Counted from the stretch's first letter, positions 18,085 through 27,879 are shown. The stretch: 64,000 bases of DNA from Piscinibacter aquaticus (GCA_007994965.1 VOPW01000002.1:1-64000), one strand, 5' to 3'. Numbers and translations are program-made. The notes: a model not told the origin generated them from the sequence alone.

Positions 18085-19725
18085 ATGCCTTGCCGCGAAC
18101 CGACGCGACGGGCTGCAGGTTTCGCAATTTACACCGTTGTTCTCGCTTTCCTGGGCGGGTGTGCCACATCGACCCCTCTATCCACTGGGAGCGCATCCGC
18201 CAACGACGAAACCGGAGCGCGGCTTACCAAGGCGATGGCCGAAGCGCTTCTTAGTGATGATCGCCACGATTCACGAACAGCGACGACATCCGCAAAAGAA
18301 GGATCGCAGTTAAATCATCGTCGGAACGCGCCGCCTCTCAAGCTCAATCCACTTGAAACATCGATCGTTACGGTAGACGTCCGCGATGCGAAGGTTGACG
18401 TCCTTCTATGGGCGCTCGCCCGGGACAACGGTCTAAATGTCGTTCTCGAACCTGCCGTGATGCAAATTCAGAACCGAGCTAGCCTAACGATGCGTAATGT
18501 GTCCGCCCAGGAGGCACTTAACGCAATTCTTCAAATCTTTGACTTGCATGCGGTTGTCCAGCAACGAACCATCTTTGTTTCCACGGCAGAGGAAAAGATG
18601 TTTCCATTGGAGCTACTTGCAACGCGCACGTCTGCCTCCCTGGATTATGGCGGGGACGTCTTCGGGAGCGGAAAGTCGGGCGCGCAGACGTCTGTCCGCG
18701 GAAGTTTCAAACTTTCTGGGGAACTTGGCCAAACAAAGGAAGATCCGCTTGACGCTATCTTCAAGACCATCGAAACCATAGTCAAGTCCACGGACAACCA
18801 AATCAACGGTACACCTGCTTTCTCCTCGATTGACAAGTCGTCAAAGACCGTCTTTGTCAAGGCCAAGCCATCAAAGGTAAGACTGATCGAAGAGTACTTG
18901 GCCTCTTTGATGTCACGGCGAGAGCGGCAAATCGAGATCGAGCTCAATATTGTTGACGTGCAGCTGTCAAAGGAGTATTCACTTGGCGTCGACTGGACGC
19001 TTCTTTCCAAGAACGTGGCAGCGAAGGCTTCGAGCACAGCTGTGGAGCTAGGGTCGCAGCTAGGTTCGCTGCACGGCGGAGCATCCAGCGGGACGCGTAC
19101 GGTTGCACTCCCGGGTCAAACTATTGGCGTATCCAAAGGCCGCTCCGCGGGTATAGCAGTTGGCAAGGGCGGTCTCACAGCGGTTTTATCGGCCCTAGAA
19201 ACCTTTGGCGACGTTCAACTTCTTTCAAAACCAATAGTTAGAAGCCGGAATGGAGAGACCGCCTACGTTTCAGTTGGAACCAATTATAGATATATTCAGT
19301 CGATTACAGCGAACCCGATCGCCTCGGGTAGTAGCTATATCACAAAATATACCACTGAAACGGATTCAGTTTTCTCCGGGCTGATCATTGGATTGACGGC
19401 TAACATCGCCGCAGACGGGCGCATTGAACTCTTTCTGCAGCCTATGCAGTCAAATATAAGAAATGGAAGTCTAGACCTAGTTGAGGCGGGAGGCGGCGCT
19501 CTCAGCTTGCCTGTAGTCGATATAAAAACAATTGTGACCTCGCTAAGTATGTCAGACAATGAATCGATTATTGTCGGGGGACTTTCAGACAGCGCGCTCT
19601 CGAAGACGACGAACGGCATACCCGGATCTTCGGCCATGGGTGCAATAGGTCGACTATTCCAAAGTAATACCGAAACGAAAATCAATCGCGAGCTGCTCTT
19701 TGTCGTGCGGGCGAGGATTCTATGA
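18085..19725 (+). CDS. mshL: MSHA-type outer-membrane secretin
   Basis: 546 residues, intact. Lipoprotein signal peptide MPCREPTRRAAG...VLAFLGGC with the lipid-accepting Cys at residue 26, which favours this start over the ATG at 18040. Next a Ser/Thr-rich linker, a secretin N domain (VDVRDAKVDVLLWALARDNG, then SLTMRNVSAQEALNAILQIF), a KH-like N1 region (VFVKAKPSKVRLIEEYLASL), and the secretin core (QIEIELNIVDVQLSKEYSLG, then VQLLSKPIVRSRNGETAYVS and IIVGGLSDSALSKT), ending NRELLFVVRARIL. It forms the outer-membrane ring through which the pilus passes. The size and the single N1 domain fit MshL better than PilQ or GspD. Its stop overlaps the next start (ATGA). Confidence 0.85.
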   Translation: MPCREPTRRAAGFAIYTVVLAFLGGCATSTPLSTGSASANDETGARLTKAMAEALLSDDRHDSRTATTSAKEGSQLNHRRNAPPLKLNPLETSIVTVDVRDAKVDVLLWALARDNGLNVVLEPAVMQIQNRASLTMRNVSAQEALNAILQIFDLHAVVQQRTIFVSTAEEKMFPLELLATRTSASLDYGGDVFGSGKSGAQTSVRGSFKLSGELGQTKEDPLDAIFKTIETIVKSTDNQINGTPAFSSIDKSSKTVFVKAKPSKVRLIEEYLASLMSRRERQIEIELNIVDVQLSKEYSLGVDWTLLSKNVAAKASSTAVELGSQLGSLHGGASSGTRTVALPGQTIGVSKGRSAGIAVGKGGLTAVLSALETFGDVQLLSKPIVRSRNGETAYVSVGTNYRYIQSITANPIASGSSYITKYTTETDSVFSGLIIGLTANIAADGRIELFLQPMQSNIRNGSLDLVEAGGGALSLPVVDIKTIVTSLSMSDNESIIVGGLSDSALSKTTNGIPGSSAMGAIGRLFQSNTETKINRELLFVVRARIL

Positions 19726-20316
19726 GGCTTTCGTGGATGATGCTTGCAACAGTCACGTGGATTACCTCACTATTCGCACTGAACGTGAAATTGGCGGCGG
19801 CTTCAACTTCCATGTCGCCAGGGCCGGCCCACCCGGGCAAGCAGCGATAAGTTGCCCCTACCCTCAGACCAAAGAAACCGTCGAGCTAGTACAACGGGCG
19901 CTGAACGGCGCTTACAGCAAGCGTACAAGCCTAACGAAGTCGAGATGTCAGATCGCGTTGAAAGGCTGGCCAACAGGTTCCACGATGCGCAAATCGAAGA
20001 CGACCTTTTAACGGCCTCCGCTATATTAAACGAGACGGCGAGGTCGCTGAACAGTGATCATATATTGACACTCAGAATGAAGGCGTGGCTAGCTTATCGC
20101 CAAGATGATCTTGTGGCCGCGCGCAAAGCCTGTAATCAAATCCTGCTCAACCTTCCTCATGATGATCAGGTCCAGCAGTACTTAGTATTAATAGACATCG
20201 CAGATAAGAAATATGACCCTGCTGTTCAGAGGCTTCGTAAGCTGCAACTAAAGAACCCTCAGGACAAATTCAATGAAACACTGTCCGAAATGCTGTCGGC
20301 GTCATTTCCGCGTTAA
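19722..20316 (+). CDS. MshN-like TPR protein, one frameshift
   Basis: ATGA overlap with the secretin stop. A signal peptide is readable in the first frame (MRLSWMMLATVTWITSLFAL, then NVKLAAAS); the frame breaks near 19815-19835 in a C/G-rich run with CCAGGG. The second frame continues from about 19838 through a TPR-like helical repeat: TASAILNETARSLNSDH, MKAWLAYRQDDLVAARKACN and DIADKKYDPAVQRLRKLQLK. MshN proteins in MSHA operons are TPR proteins in this position. Periplasmic, about 195 residues; probably supports secretin or platform assembly. Confidence 0.6.
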
Positions 20317-20357
20317 GGTCGCGTTAGTTTTGCGGCAGCAGTTGGACTCAATATCAA

Positions 20358-22013
20358 ATGACTGACTGTTACGAGGATATCTTTGGTTCCGACCTTGTGA
20401 CTCAAGGGATCGTAAGCCGATCGGAGCTCGAGTATGCCAAACAAAAGAGCTTTGTTGAAGGCCGCTCATTGGCTGCTTCCATTGTCGCGCACCAACTTGC
20501 AACGGAACACGCCGTCGCGAGATCGCTCGCGCGAGCACGAGGAATTGCATTCTGCGACGTGGACTCATTGGCGGCTCCAACCGATACCGTAAAGCCGCTC
20601 TTTTCCCTTGAGACATGCTCGGGGGCGCTTTCTTCCGCTTTACCGACACGACGACTCTCTCGTAACGCTCGTTGGCGACGCAGCAATAGCCCCGGTTACT
20701 GAAGCCGTGGGGAAACGAACGGGACTAAGAGCAAACCTAGTTCAGGGTGAATTCGGGAAGGTTGAGCGATTAATTCAGTCGACTTATGGAGCGCCAGCTT
20801 CCAGCGTATTGGATCAACTTGCCGAGCAAACGGTCGAGCTCAGTCAGGACATCGAGCGACAGAAAAGTCCGACGAGTCTGCTTAAGTCGCTCTTGAGCTC
20901 TGCCATCAAGCGCAGAGTTACCGATGTTCATGTCTCTCCCAGTGGCAAAAGCTGCCATATTTTGTTTCGAGTGGATGGCGTTCTTCAACCTGTCATCGCG
21001 ATTCCCAATGACGTAACCGGTAGACTTGTTTCTTACATAAAGCTGACCGCCGAAATGGATATAGCGGAGCAGCGCCGCCCACAAGACGGAAGTTATCGAG
21101 ATACGATAGCGGGGGTGCCCGTCGTTGTTCGTGTTTCAAGCATGGTTACCAACTTCGGCGAAAGGTTGGTATTGCGTCTATTGCCAGAATCCGACGATAG
21201 CCGACATCTTGGTGATTTGGGTTTCTTTGAAGAAGACGTGGCTCTCCTTTCTCGCCTGATGTGCCGACCATCTGGGCTCGTTTTGATTACGGGCCCCACG
21301 GGCTCCGGGAAAAGCAGCACCCTGCACGCCGGCCTGCGAATGCAGCAGCTGATCGAGCGGAATGTTCTAACAGTAGAAGATCCGATCGAGATCAGAGTGC
21401 CCGGCGCGGGGCAAACCGAAGTAAATCGCAAAGCCGGTTATGACTTCGGCAAAGCTTTACGTCACATGCTTCGACACGATCCTGACGTTATATTGGTCGG
21501 CGAAATGCGCGACGACGAAACGGCGAAGGCGGCCTTTGACGCATCGTCGACCGGTCACCTTGTGCTTTCGACGCTCCATGTTACTAGTGTATTTGGAGTG
21601 CTCTCCCGCTTGGTGCCGATGGGCGTTCAGCCCCAAGTAATCGCAGAAAATCTACTGCTGGTGCTCAATCAGCGACTCGTTCGCAAACTGTGCGAGAGCT
21701 GCAAGCAGCCGGAGCATAGTCGTGAGATTAAAAGGAGTGGCTGAACGATAGTGCGGGCTATCAAATCTTTCGCGCTGTAGGATGCATTCACTGCGCCGGT
21801 ACTGGCTACGTCGGACGCCTTCCAGTCTACGAGATTCTTCAGATAACTAATGAACTCGCTGATATTTTGGCCAAAGGTGGTGATCGCGAGAGACTTCGGG
21901 CTGCTGCCCAAGGATCCGGATTTATTCCGCTTGAAGATTGCGCTAAGAGAAGAGTTTTGAATGGCGAAACATCTATAGCAGAGATACAGCGGTCTACTGG
22001 CATTTGGACATAG
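20358..22013 (+). CDS. mshE: pilus assembly ATPase (MshE/PilB/GspE family), two frameshifts
   Basis: Traffic ATPase that powers pilus extension, cytoplasmic. Frame one runs 20358 to about 20624; removing one G from the G5 run there gives LETCSGRFLPLYRHDD and frame two, open to 21744. One A restored in the A4 run at about 21726 gives EIKKEWLNDSAG and the last frame to 22013. Total about 551 residues, normal for MshE. Features: N-terminal MshEN-like domain, Walker A GPTGSGKSST, Walker B DPDVILVGEMRD, His box GHLVLSTLHV, and the zinc tetracysteine site (CESC, then CIHCAGTGYVGR). The retained motifs argue that the breaks are sequence errors. Confidence 0.85.
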
Positions 22014-23263
22014 TACTGATGTTTTATATCTACTGCGGCCTTTCCCCTCGCAATCTTCCCGTCGTAGGATGGCGAAAAGTCTCATCGGACGAGAGCAGTG
22101 CGTCTCGCTCTAAACTTATTCAGTCGGAAGACATCCCCATACTATGGGCATTCGTCCTGCCTAGATCGATAGCTGGCGCGATAGCGAGCATTTCGCTAAA
22201 GCAAGGTGCGCGCATCAGCCTCCGCGAGTTAGCCAGCATGCTTCGCGATTTGAGCGTCATGGCACGTGCCGGTGTACCGATCCTAGACGCGATCAGCTTT
22301 ATCGCGGACGACGGAAATAGAGATGCTGCTCGGTCGTCTGTTATCGCGAGAAGGCTCCTTGATGACCTTCACGCAGGGGTGTCAATCACCGAGGCGGTAG
22401 ATCGTCAACCCGATGTGTTCTCACCAACGGTCAAGAGTCTGGTCTTGGTAGGCAACGAGTCCGGCACTTTGGACGCGGCGCTCGCCGAAGCCGCAGAACA
22501 TTTAGATAGAGTGCGCGCTATAAAATCTGATGCCGGTCAGGCGCTTGTCTATCCCGCAGTCGTGTTTGCCTCCATATTGGGCGCTGGTGCATTCTGGCTA
22601 TATTATGTGATACCAAAGATGGGCGAGCTTTTCAAGCAGATGAATGCAGCCCTGCCGACGAGTACGGTTATCGCGCTACAGATAGCGGATTGGTTTTCCA
22701 ACAATTATGCCATAAGCCTACTTGGATTGACACTGTTAGGCATATCGCCGCTGCTGGCTTGGCGTGTCAGCGGTGCGTTCAGAGACTTGGTCTGGCAGGC
22801 AGCTCACAAGGTACCAATTTGCCGGAAGCTGGTGGAGGCATCTGGTCTTGCATTCTTTTGCGAATATCTTGCATTACTGTCAAGATCTGGCGTAAATCTT
22901 AACCGCAGCCTTGCCATAGTTGAAGGAGCCACAAGTGATACATTCTATCGCAAACGAATCGCCGTACTGCGTGAGAATGTCGCCGAAGGGAATAGCATCG
23001 GATTTTCAATGGGGCTCGCGTCTGGATTTCCGCGACTGATGGTTCGCATGATTTCTGTGGGAGAACAGAGCGGCTGTTTAGATTCGCAGCTACAGTACTT
23101 GGCCAATGAATACAGGAACCGTTTGAGTATTCTCGTCAAGAGCCTCTCGGAGCTAATTACGCCTGCTCTTGTGCTACTTGCTGGTGGTCTATTTCTAGTT
23201 TTGATATCTGTCTTTCTTGTGCCCGTATATGATCTCGTTCGGCAATCTCTTGCGGTCAGATAG
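22004..23263 (+). CDS. mshG: inner-membrane platform protein (MshG/PilC/GspF family)
   Basis: 419 residues, intact. Two T2SSF domains: the first from ISLRELASMLRDLSVMARAG with LDAISFIADDG and ESGTLDAALAEAAEHLDRV, the second from SGLAFFCEYLALLSRSGVNL with ISVGEQSGCLDSQLQYLANE; three membrane segments (about ALVYPAVVFASILGAGAFWL, ISLLGLTLLGISPLLAW and a C-terminal ALVLLAGGLFLVLISVFLV). It is the platform that the ATPase rotates to add or remove pilins. TTG at 22004 overlaps the end of mshE; ATG at 22019 is the alternative start. Confidence 0.87.
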   Translation: MDIVLMFYIYCGLSPRNLPVVGWRKVSSDESSASRSKLIQSEDIPILWAFVLPRSIAGAIASISLKQGARISLRELASMLRDLSVMARAGVPILDAISFIADDGNRDAARSSVIARRLLDDLHAGVSITEAVDRQPDVFSPTVKSLVLVGNESGTLDAALAEAAEHLDRVRAIKSDAGQALVYPAVVFASILGAGAFWLYYVIPKMGELFKQMNAALPTSTVIALQIADWFSNNYAISLLGLTLLGISPLLAWRVSGAFRDLVWQAAHKVPICRKLVEASGLAFFCEYLALLSRSGVNLNRSLAIVEGATSDTFYRKRIAVLRENVAEGNSIGFSMGLASGFPRLMVRMISVGEQSGCLDSQLQYLANEYRNRLSILVKSLSELITPALVLLAGGLFLVLISVFLVPVYDLVRQSLAVR

Positions 23264-23316
23264 ACCCCGGGCTTTGTTGCTAACTTCAAGTGAGATAACT
23301 TGCTCTGGAATATAGA

Positions 23317-24562
23317 ATGTCTTATTCATTTGGCGGCAACAAGCAGCGCGGCCTATCGCTGATTTTGGTGGCTGCGCTACTGGGGGCGCTCGCAATGAGT
23401 GCAGCCGGCGTCGGCGCGCTGCTCCAGGGACGCGATGCTAAGCTCGTGCATTCACTGCAAGGCGAAAAGCTGCATCTCGCAAGCGCAGCAGTCGAGGCAT
23501 TCATCGCAATCAATGGCCGGCTACCTTGTCCTGCTTCAGTTGTGGGGGCGACGAAGACTGCCTAACCGCCGGGTCTGCAGAGGGACAGAAAGGTTGGTTC
23601 CCCATCAAGCGAGTCGAGGCGCTACTGCCCGCCAGCGCAGCCCCCGAGCTAAGGGGCTTGAAGTACCTTGTATACCGAAAAGCCACAACTCCAGAGGTTG
23701 ATCTCGCTCTAAACGGTTCTTCCGATGCAAAGAAGATACAGACTTGCGAGAAATTGATGCAGATTTCGAACAAAAGGGTGAGTGGTGGCCTCTTTGTCTC
23801 AAACGATTCGAAGAGCAAACCCAACGAGAGTGAAGAGTTCGCTCACTACGTTGACGAAGACAGTTCCGGACGAACTATTGTTCCCATAGCTTACGGAATT
23901 GCGGCGCCATCAGCCAGTGGCTTCTCCCCTATCAACGGCTCTGATAGACCGGAGCTGGAAAGTCCGTTGAAGAAGACGTCAAACACTTACGGTGATGCAG
24001 TTATTGCGGTAACTCCGCAGCTTCTTGGCACAACAGTTGGCTGCGACACCCTTGCCGATTCTGCCGACCTTCTTAGCGTCGCTCAGCGCTGGTCCGCATC
24101 AGCGCTTGGATCTGCCCAGGCCAAGGCGGATCCAGAGGATCGTGATGCGCAGCTAGCAGCCGACTCCTTGACAACGACCTTCTGGGGGTGGCCGTGTTTA
24201 ATCTCTCCAAATCAGCGATCACAACTGCATCCAAGATTGTCGCGGAGGTCGCCACGAGCCCGCCTAAGAATTCTTTGGCCTGCACCCTATCGCAAGGCCT
24301 AAATCTGGCTGCATGCACGATTGCCCCGGTTCAACTCTATGCTCTGCCGGAGTACTTTGCTGCGGAGATGCTTATAACGACTGCAGATGCAGTTGGAGCG
24401 GCACTTCGAATGTCGATGGCGGCGCAAGGGATTGCTGCGTCGGAGCTATTTCGAGAAGAATACGCGGCCCATCGCGATAATGTCGAGTCCTATCACGGAT
24501 CAATTAACGTGGCCGATAAAGAGCCTTCCCTTCAACTCCTCCCAGAAAAAGAAGCGCCGTGA
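23317..24562 (+). CDS. LPCP-type pseudopilin, two frameshifts
   Basis: N-terminus QRGLSLILVAALLGALAMSA is prepilin-like (Gly -1, Leu +1) but has Ile, not Glu, at +5, a feature of tip-type minor pilins such as GspK. AVEAFIAINGRLPCPAS carries the LPCP signature. The frame then breaks near 23550; the next frame reads SCGGDEDCLTAGSAEGQKGW and on to about 24170, where a second break leads into DNDLLGVAVFNLSKSAITTA and the stop at 24562. About 415 residues in total. The start follows GGAATATAGA. It overlaps the next gene (GTGA). Confidence 0.68.
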
Positions 24563-25617
24563 AGCAGTATAGTAAGCCTTTGATGCGTCGACGCCAAGTA
24601 GGAGCGTCGCTGATCGAATTTGGAATTGTACTTATCATATCCGGCGCAGTGTTACTGGTTGCCTTTAAGCTGTCGCAGCCGCTTTCTGGTGATACAACAG
24701 CCGAGGAAGCCGACAGAGTCCTTGAGACTGCAGAGGCTGCATTGATTGAGGTGGCTATAGCCACCGCACGGCTACCGCCCTCTGAGTTCGGCCGCATCCA
24801 GCAAGGTGTTTTATCTGACCAAGATCAGCAGAAGCTACGCTACCGCGTAGCTCCGGAGTTAACTATTTTACCGGCAGTACAGTTTAAGCCACTGGGTATT
24901 AATGTGGATCGTGCGGCGAACGAGCTCGACTTCTGCAGCTCACTGTACGAATATAGCGGACAGAGATTGCCCATCTCCTCCGGTTCTTTCACGGGCGGCG
25001 CAGCGTTCATTTTGGAGTATCGCCCTTTTCAGGCGACCCCCTGGGATCCGAGCGAAGCCGTCCCGCTCCCTGGATCTGCTGAAGCAAACGATGCTATCAG
25101 GGAAGGCCGATACTTTCGCGTGATGACGCCAGAGGAATTATTCGCGCGCCTGTCATGCGCGAACAAGCTGTCAGCGGCATCCAACTTGGCCCGCGCGTGG
25201 CAAGTTGCGAAGGCAACGGCGGCACTTGCAAAGCTCGACGTCAATCGATTACAAGCGGATAGAGAGCAAGCCGAGCAAGACAAAGCTCTGGCTCAGTTTA
25301 TGATCTTTCGCAATTCTTTTGCAACAGTAGTCAATCAGGTCGAAGCAGCTGAGGCATTATTCGACTTGATGGGATCGATGCCAACTCCAGATTTTCTCGC
25401 CTTTTCGCTGGCTACCTTCGGTCTGTTGCAGGCCAATATCGCAAATGGAATCTATCATGCAGTCGCCGCCCGTCGACTCGAAGGCCAAGAAGAGCTTATT
25501 ACTCGCACAAAGTCAGCCATGGGAGCGTCCGAGGCCGCATCTAAGCGTGCCGCCAACTCTGAAGACGTCGCCCTTAGAGCTGCAGGCGATGCCCTGAGGA
25601 AGAAAGCCGACTTATGA
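24559..25617 (+). CDS. large pseudopilin-like protein (352 residues)
   Basis: Intact; GTG start overlapping the previous stop. N-terminal RRRQVGASLIEFGIVLIISG is a class III signal with Gly -1 and Glu +5 (ASLIE), giving one membrane helix. The remainder has no family match known to me: a Cys-containing middle (ELDFCSSLYEYSGQRLP) and a C-terminal helix bundle rich in Ala and Glu (LDVNRLQADREQAEQDKALA, then RAANSEDVALRAAGDALRKK). Overlaps the next gene by 4 bp (ATGA), so it and its neighbours are probably made in fixed ratio as minor or tip components. Confidence 0.62.
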   Translation: MKQYSKPLMRRRQVGASLIEFGIVLIISGAVLLVAFKLSQPLSGDTTAEEADRVLETAEAALIEVAIATARLPPSEFGRIQQGVLSDQDQQKLRYRVAPELTILPAVQFKPLGINVDRAANELDFCSSLYEYSGQRLPISSGSFTGGAAFILEYRPFQATPWDPSEAVPLPGSAEANDAIREGRYFRVMTPEELFARLSCANKLSAASNLARAWQVAKATAALAKLDVNRLQADREQAEQDKALAQFMIFRNSFATVVNQVEAAEALFDLMGSMPTPDFLAFSLATFGLLQANIANGIYHAVAARRLEGQEELITRTKSAMGASEAASKRAANSEDVALRAAGDALRKKADL

Positions 25618-26729
25618 AGACCAATATTCTGCGCCAGCGCGGTATATCCCTGGTAGAGCTCGCGGTCGCTCTTGCTATTATTTCTCCCATGCTTATAGCG
25701 GCGTGGCAGATTTTCGCCGCAAGTCATAGGGCACGACTGGAGCAGGGTGAAGCCGACTTGCTTTCAAGAGTTCGCTCATCTATTGTTGCTTATCTTGCGC
25801 GTGAATCGAAGTTGCCCTGCCCGTCGCCTGATACCGACGGGTTCGGTTCCAAAGACTGTTCTCTAGCAGAGGGCTATGTTCCATTTAGAGACATTGGGGT
25901 CGCGGATGCTAGAGCCGGAAACATTAGATACACCGTTGAGAATGGTAAATCCCTTCTTTCATCGGTTCCGCCAACTTTGCAAGTTTTGCGGATATCGGAG
26001 GGCGCCGGCAAAGCTATTGTCGGGCACGATACGCTACCGGCCGATTATTCCGGAGGCAGAGCTTCGATGGTTGAGCTGTGTGCTGTGCTTGGATCATTTC
26101 TGACACACTCGTCTGGTCTTTCAGCGTTTCGCTTGGAGCAGTTCCAAGTTCAGTCTGGCACCACACTGAAGACCGAAATCCCAATCGCGTCCATTCTTAA
26201 AGAACTCGGATGCCTGCCTCTGATCTCGTCCGCTAGAGCCATTGCGAATGCAGAGGCGGCGAGGAAAATAATGCGTAAGTCGATAGACGACCGCCTCGCT
26301 GAGGCGGCTATCGACGAAAAGGTGGCCATCGAGCAAACTGTGCGATCGGTTGCGGACACAGCCTTTCAGTTCGGGCGCGTCCCTTTGAAGATTACAAAGG
26401 CAGGTCTCGTCTGCTATCGGGTTATAAATACTGGATTGGACGCCATTGCAGCTACTGTCACCCCAGAACAAGTACTGGGCTTGGCATACGCTGTGTCGAC
26501 TTGCGCCGGTCGTTTGGCTAATGTAACCGCAGCTTTCGGATGGCTTACCACTGCCACGGCGCGATTGGCTGCGTCAGCGGCTATTTTAGGCAAAAATATA
26601 GATATAGTGCAACGGAGCCGCAAAGAACTCATTAACGAACTCAAAGAGCTCAACTATGAGAATACGCTCAAAAGCGTCGCTTATTCCGGAATAAATGGCG
26701 TCACTTATTTAGGCGTAAAGGGTGAGTAA
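25614..26729 (+). CDS. large LPCP-type pseudopilin (371 residues)
   Basis: Intact. MKTNILRQRG then ISLVELAVALAIISPMLIAA: canonical prepilin cleavage with Glu +5. SSIVAYLARESKLPCPSPDT has the LPCP signature, followed by a second Cys (FGSKDCSLAEGY), as in the genes at 17430 and 23317. The second half is helical and Ala-rich with two weakly hydrophobic stretches (VLGLAYAVSTCAGRLANVTA, then TARLAASAAILG). Unusually long for a pseudopilin. Coupled at both ends (ATGA upstream; GTG of the next gene inside its 3' end). Confidence 0.65.
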   Translation: MKTNILRQRGISLVELAVALAIISPMLIAAWQIFAASHRARLEQGEADLLSRVRSSIVAYLARESKLPCPSPDTDGFGSKDCSLAEGYVPFRDIGVADARAGNIRYTVENGKSLLSSVPPTLQVLRISEGAGKAIVGHDTLPADYSGGRASMVELCAVLGSFLTHSSGLSAFRLEQFQVQSGTTLKTEIPIASILKELGCLPLISSARAIANAEAARKIMRKSIDDRLAEAAIDEKVAIEQTVRSVADTAFQFGRVPLKITKAGLVCYRVINTGLDAIAATVTPEQVLGLAYAVSTCAGRLANVTAAFGWLTTATARLAASAAILGKNIDIVQRSRKELINELKELNYENTLKSVAYSGINGVTYLGVKGE

Positions 26730-27467
26730 TTTGCAGAGAAATCCTCCTTTAGCAGGAAATAGGCTTTTCACTTTGCCGTCGCGCTCTGCGTGCCGAGGCT
26801 TTTCTTTATTGGAGTTGGCGGTTGTATTGGTCGTCATCGCATTGATTATGGCTGCAGTATCTGTTGGTGGAACAGTATACCGTCACGCGATGATGACCAA
26901 GTCCTACAGTGACTTTGTCTTGGAATGGCAAAGAGCGTATTCGAGCTATATGTTTGTTTCCCGGGGAATGCTCCCCGCCGACGATGAGAAGAATCCGGCG
27001 TATGCTATATCAGGTGCAGTTGGGACCATGCTCTGTGGAGCGGATTTGGCTCGGGAGTTTCTTCGGCGCGGCGTGGAGATTCCAGGTGGTTCGGGACTTG
27101 CCGAGCGATCGACGCGTTATGCGTATTCGGATCGTTCGGATCCCCACATGAGCTAAGGGTGTGCTTCGTTACTCGTCATTGGAGTGTACCCAAGCCCGAC
27201 CTACAAGGATATCTGTTGGTCTTGCGGCATTTCCTTGTAATCGAGGGCGTGACCGGTGAATTGGCCGCATTCTTTGATTCGATGGTCGACGGCTCGGTCG
27301 ATGCCCGCTTTGGTCGCGTTCGTGAGTTACGAATGGTTGACAGTCTATTGGAGGACAGCGCTCCTTGGTCGGCAGGTGCGAATGATTCGGATGACGGTTG
27401 GGATACGGAGGAGGGAGATCCCGGAAGAGCTGCTGAGGTTAGTGTAGCTCTGCTTATCGGAAATTAG
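26722..27467 (+). CDS. type IV prepilin-like protein (last of the cluster), one frameshift
   Basis: GTG start overlaps the previous gene. N-terminal SACRGFSLLELAVVLVVIAL with Gly -1, Phe +1 and Glu +5, but a long leader of about 25 residues. The sequence after the helix (VYRHAMMTKSYSDFVLEWQRAYSSYMF) parallels the first prepilin of the cluster (VQRNAEYVKIRQTFINQWAEVYTAY), so the two are paralogues. The frame breaks at TCCCCAC (about 27138); adding one C gives DPPHELRVCFVTRHW and the frame runs to 27467. About 248 residues. Confidence 0.68.
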
Positions 27468-27629
27468 TTTGGCTTATTACGACGAGCGCCTGATCCCTTG
27501 CCAGCAATTCCGCTCATTTGCGCTTTCTCTCTGAACTTGAGACTATGTGCTCCGAGCGTCAGGGGGTCACTAGGTTCAATCCTCATAACTAGAACACGCC
27601 CCTTCTTGATGACTATTCGGCGCCTTCGG

Positions 27630-27820
27630 TTAGGCTTCCAAATTCGTCTGCACCATGGGGGTAGGGGCGGTCGCGTTAGGGGGCTGTTTCAGCACTTCGA
27701 TTTCGCAGGTCGGATGCGCGTCGTTGTACGCACTTGGGCCAACAGCGCTATTTCTTGAAAGTTGGTGCAGTGCTTTGATGCGGCCGACGTCAGATCTTTC
27801 CGGATGGCAGTTTGCGCTGA
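27630..27820 (-). pseudogene. 3' part of an unknown gene, cut by IS3-D
   Basis: On the minus strand from the IS3-D edge: SANCHPERSDVGRIKALHQL, then SRNSAVGPSAYNDAHPTCEI and a Pro/Thr-rich end (NATAPTPMVQTNLEA). It has natural protein composition and no start. The matching 5' part may be at 11798-11982 (see that entry). 27468-27629 between it and the last pilin gene shows nothing else. Confidence 0.4.
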
Positions 27821-27879
27821 TGACCTGCTCCCTTCCAGCCGTACCAAGGTAAAGGAAGTGAAGTCCGCTCATCAGGAGA

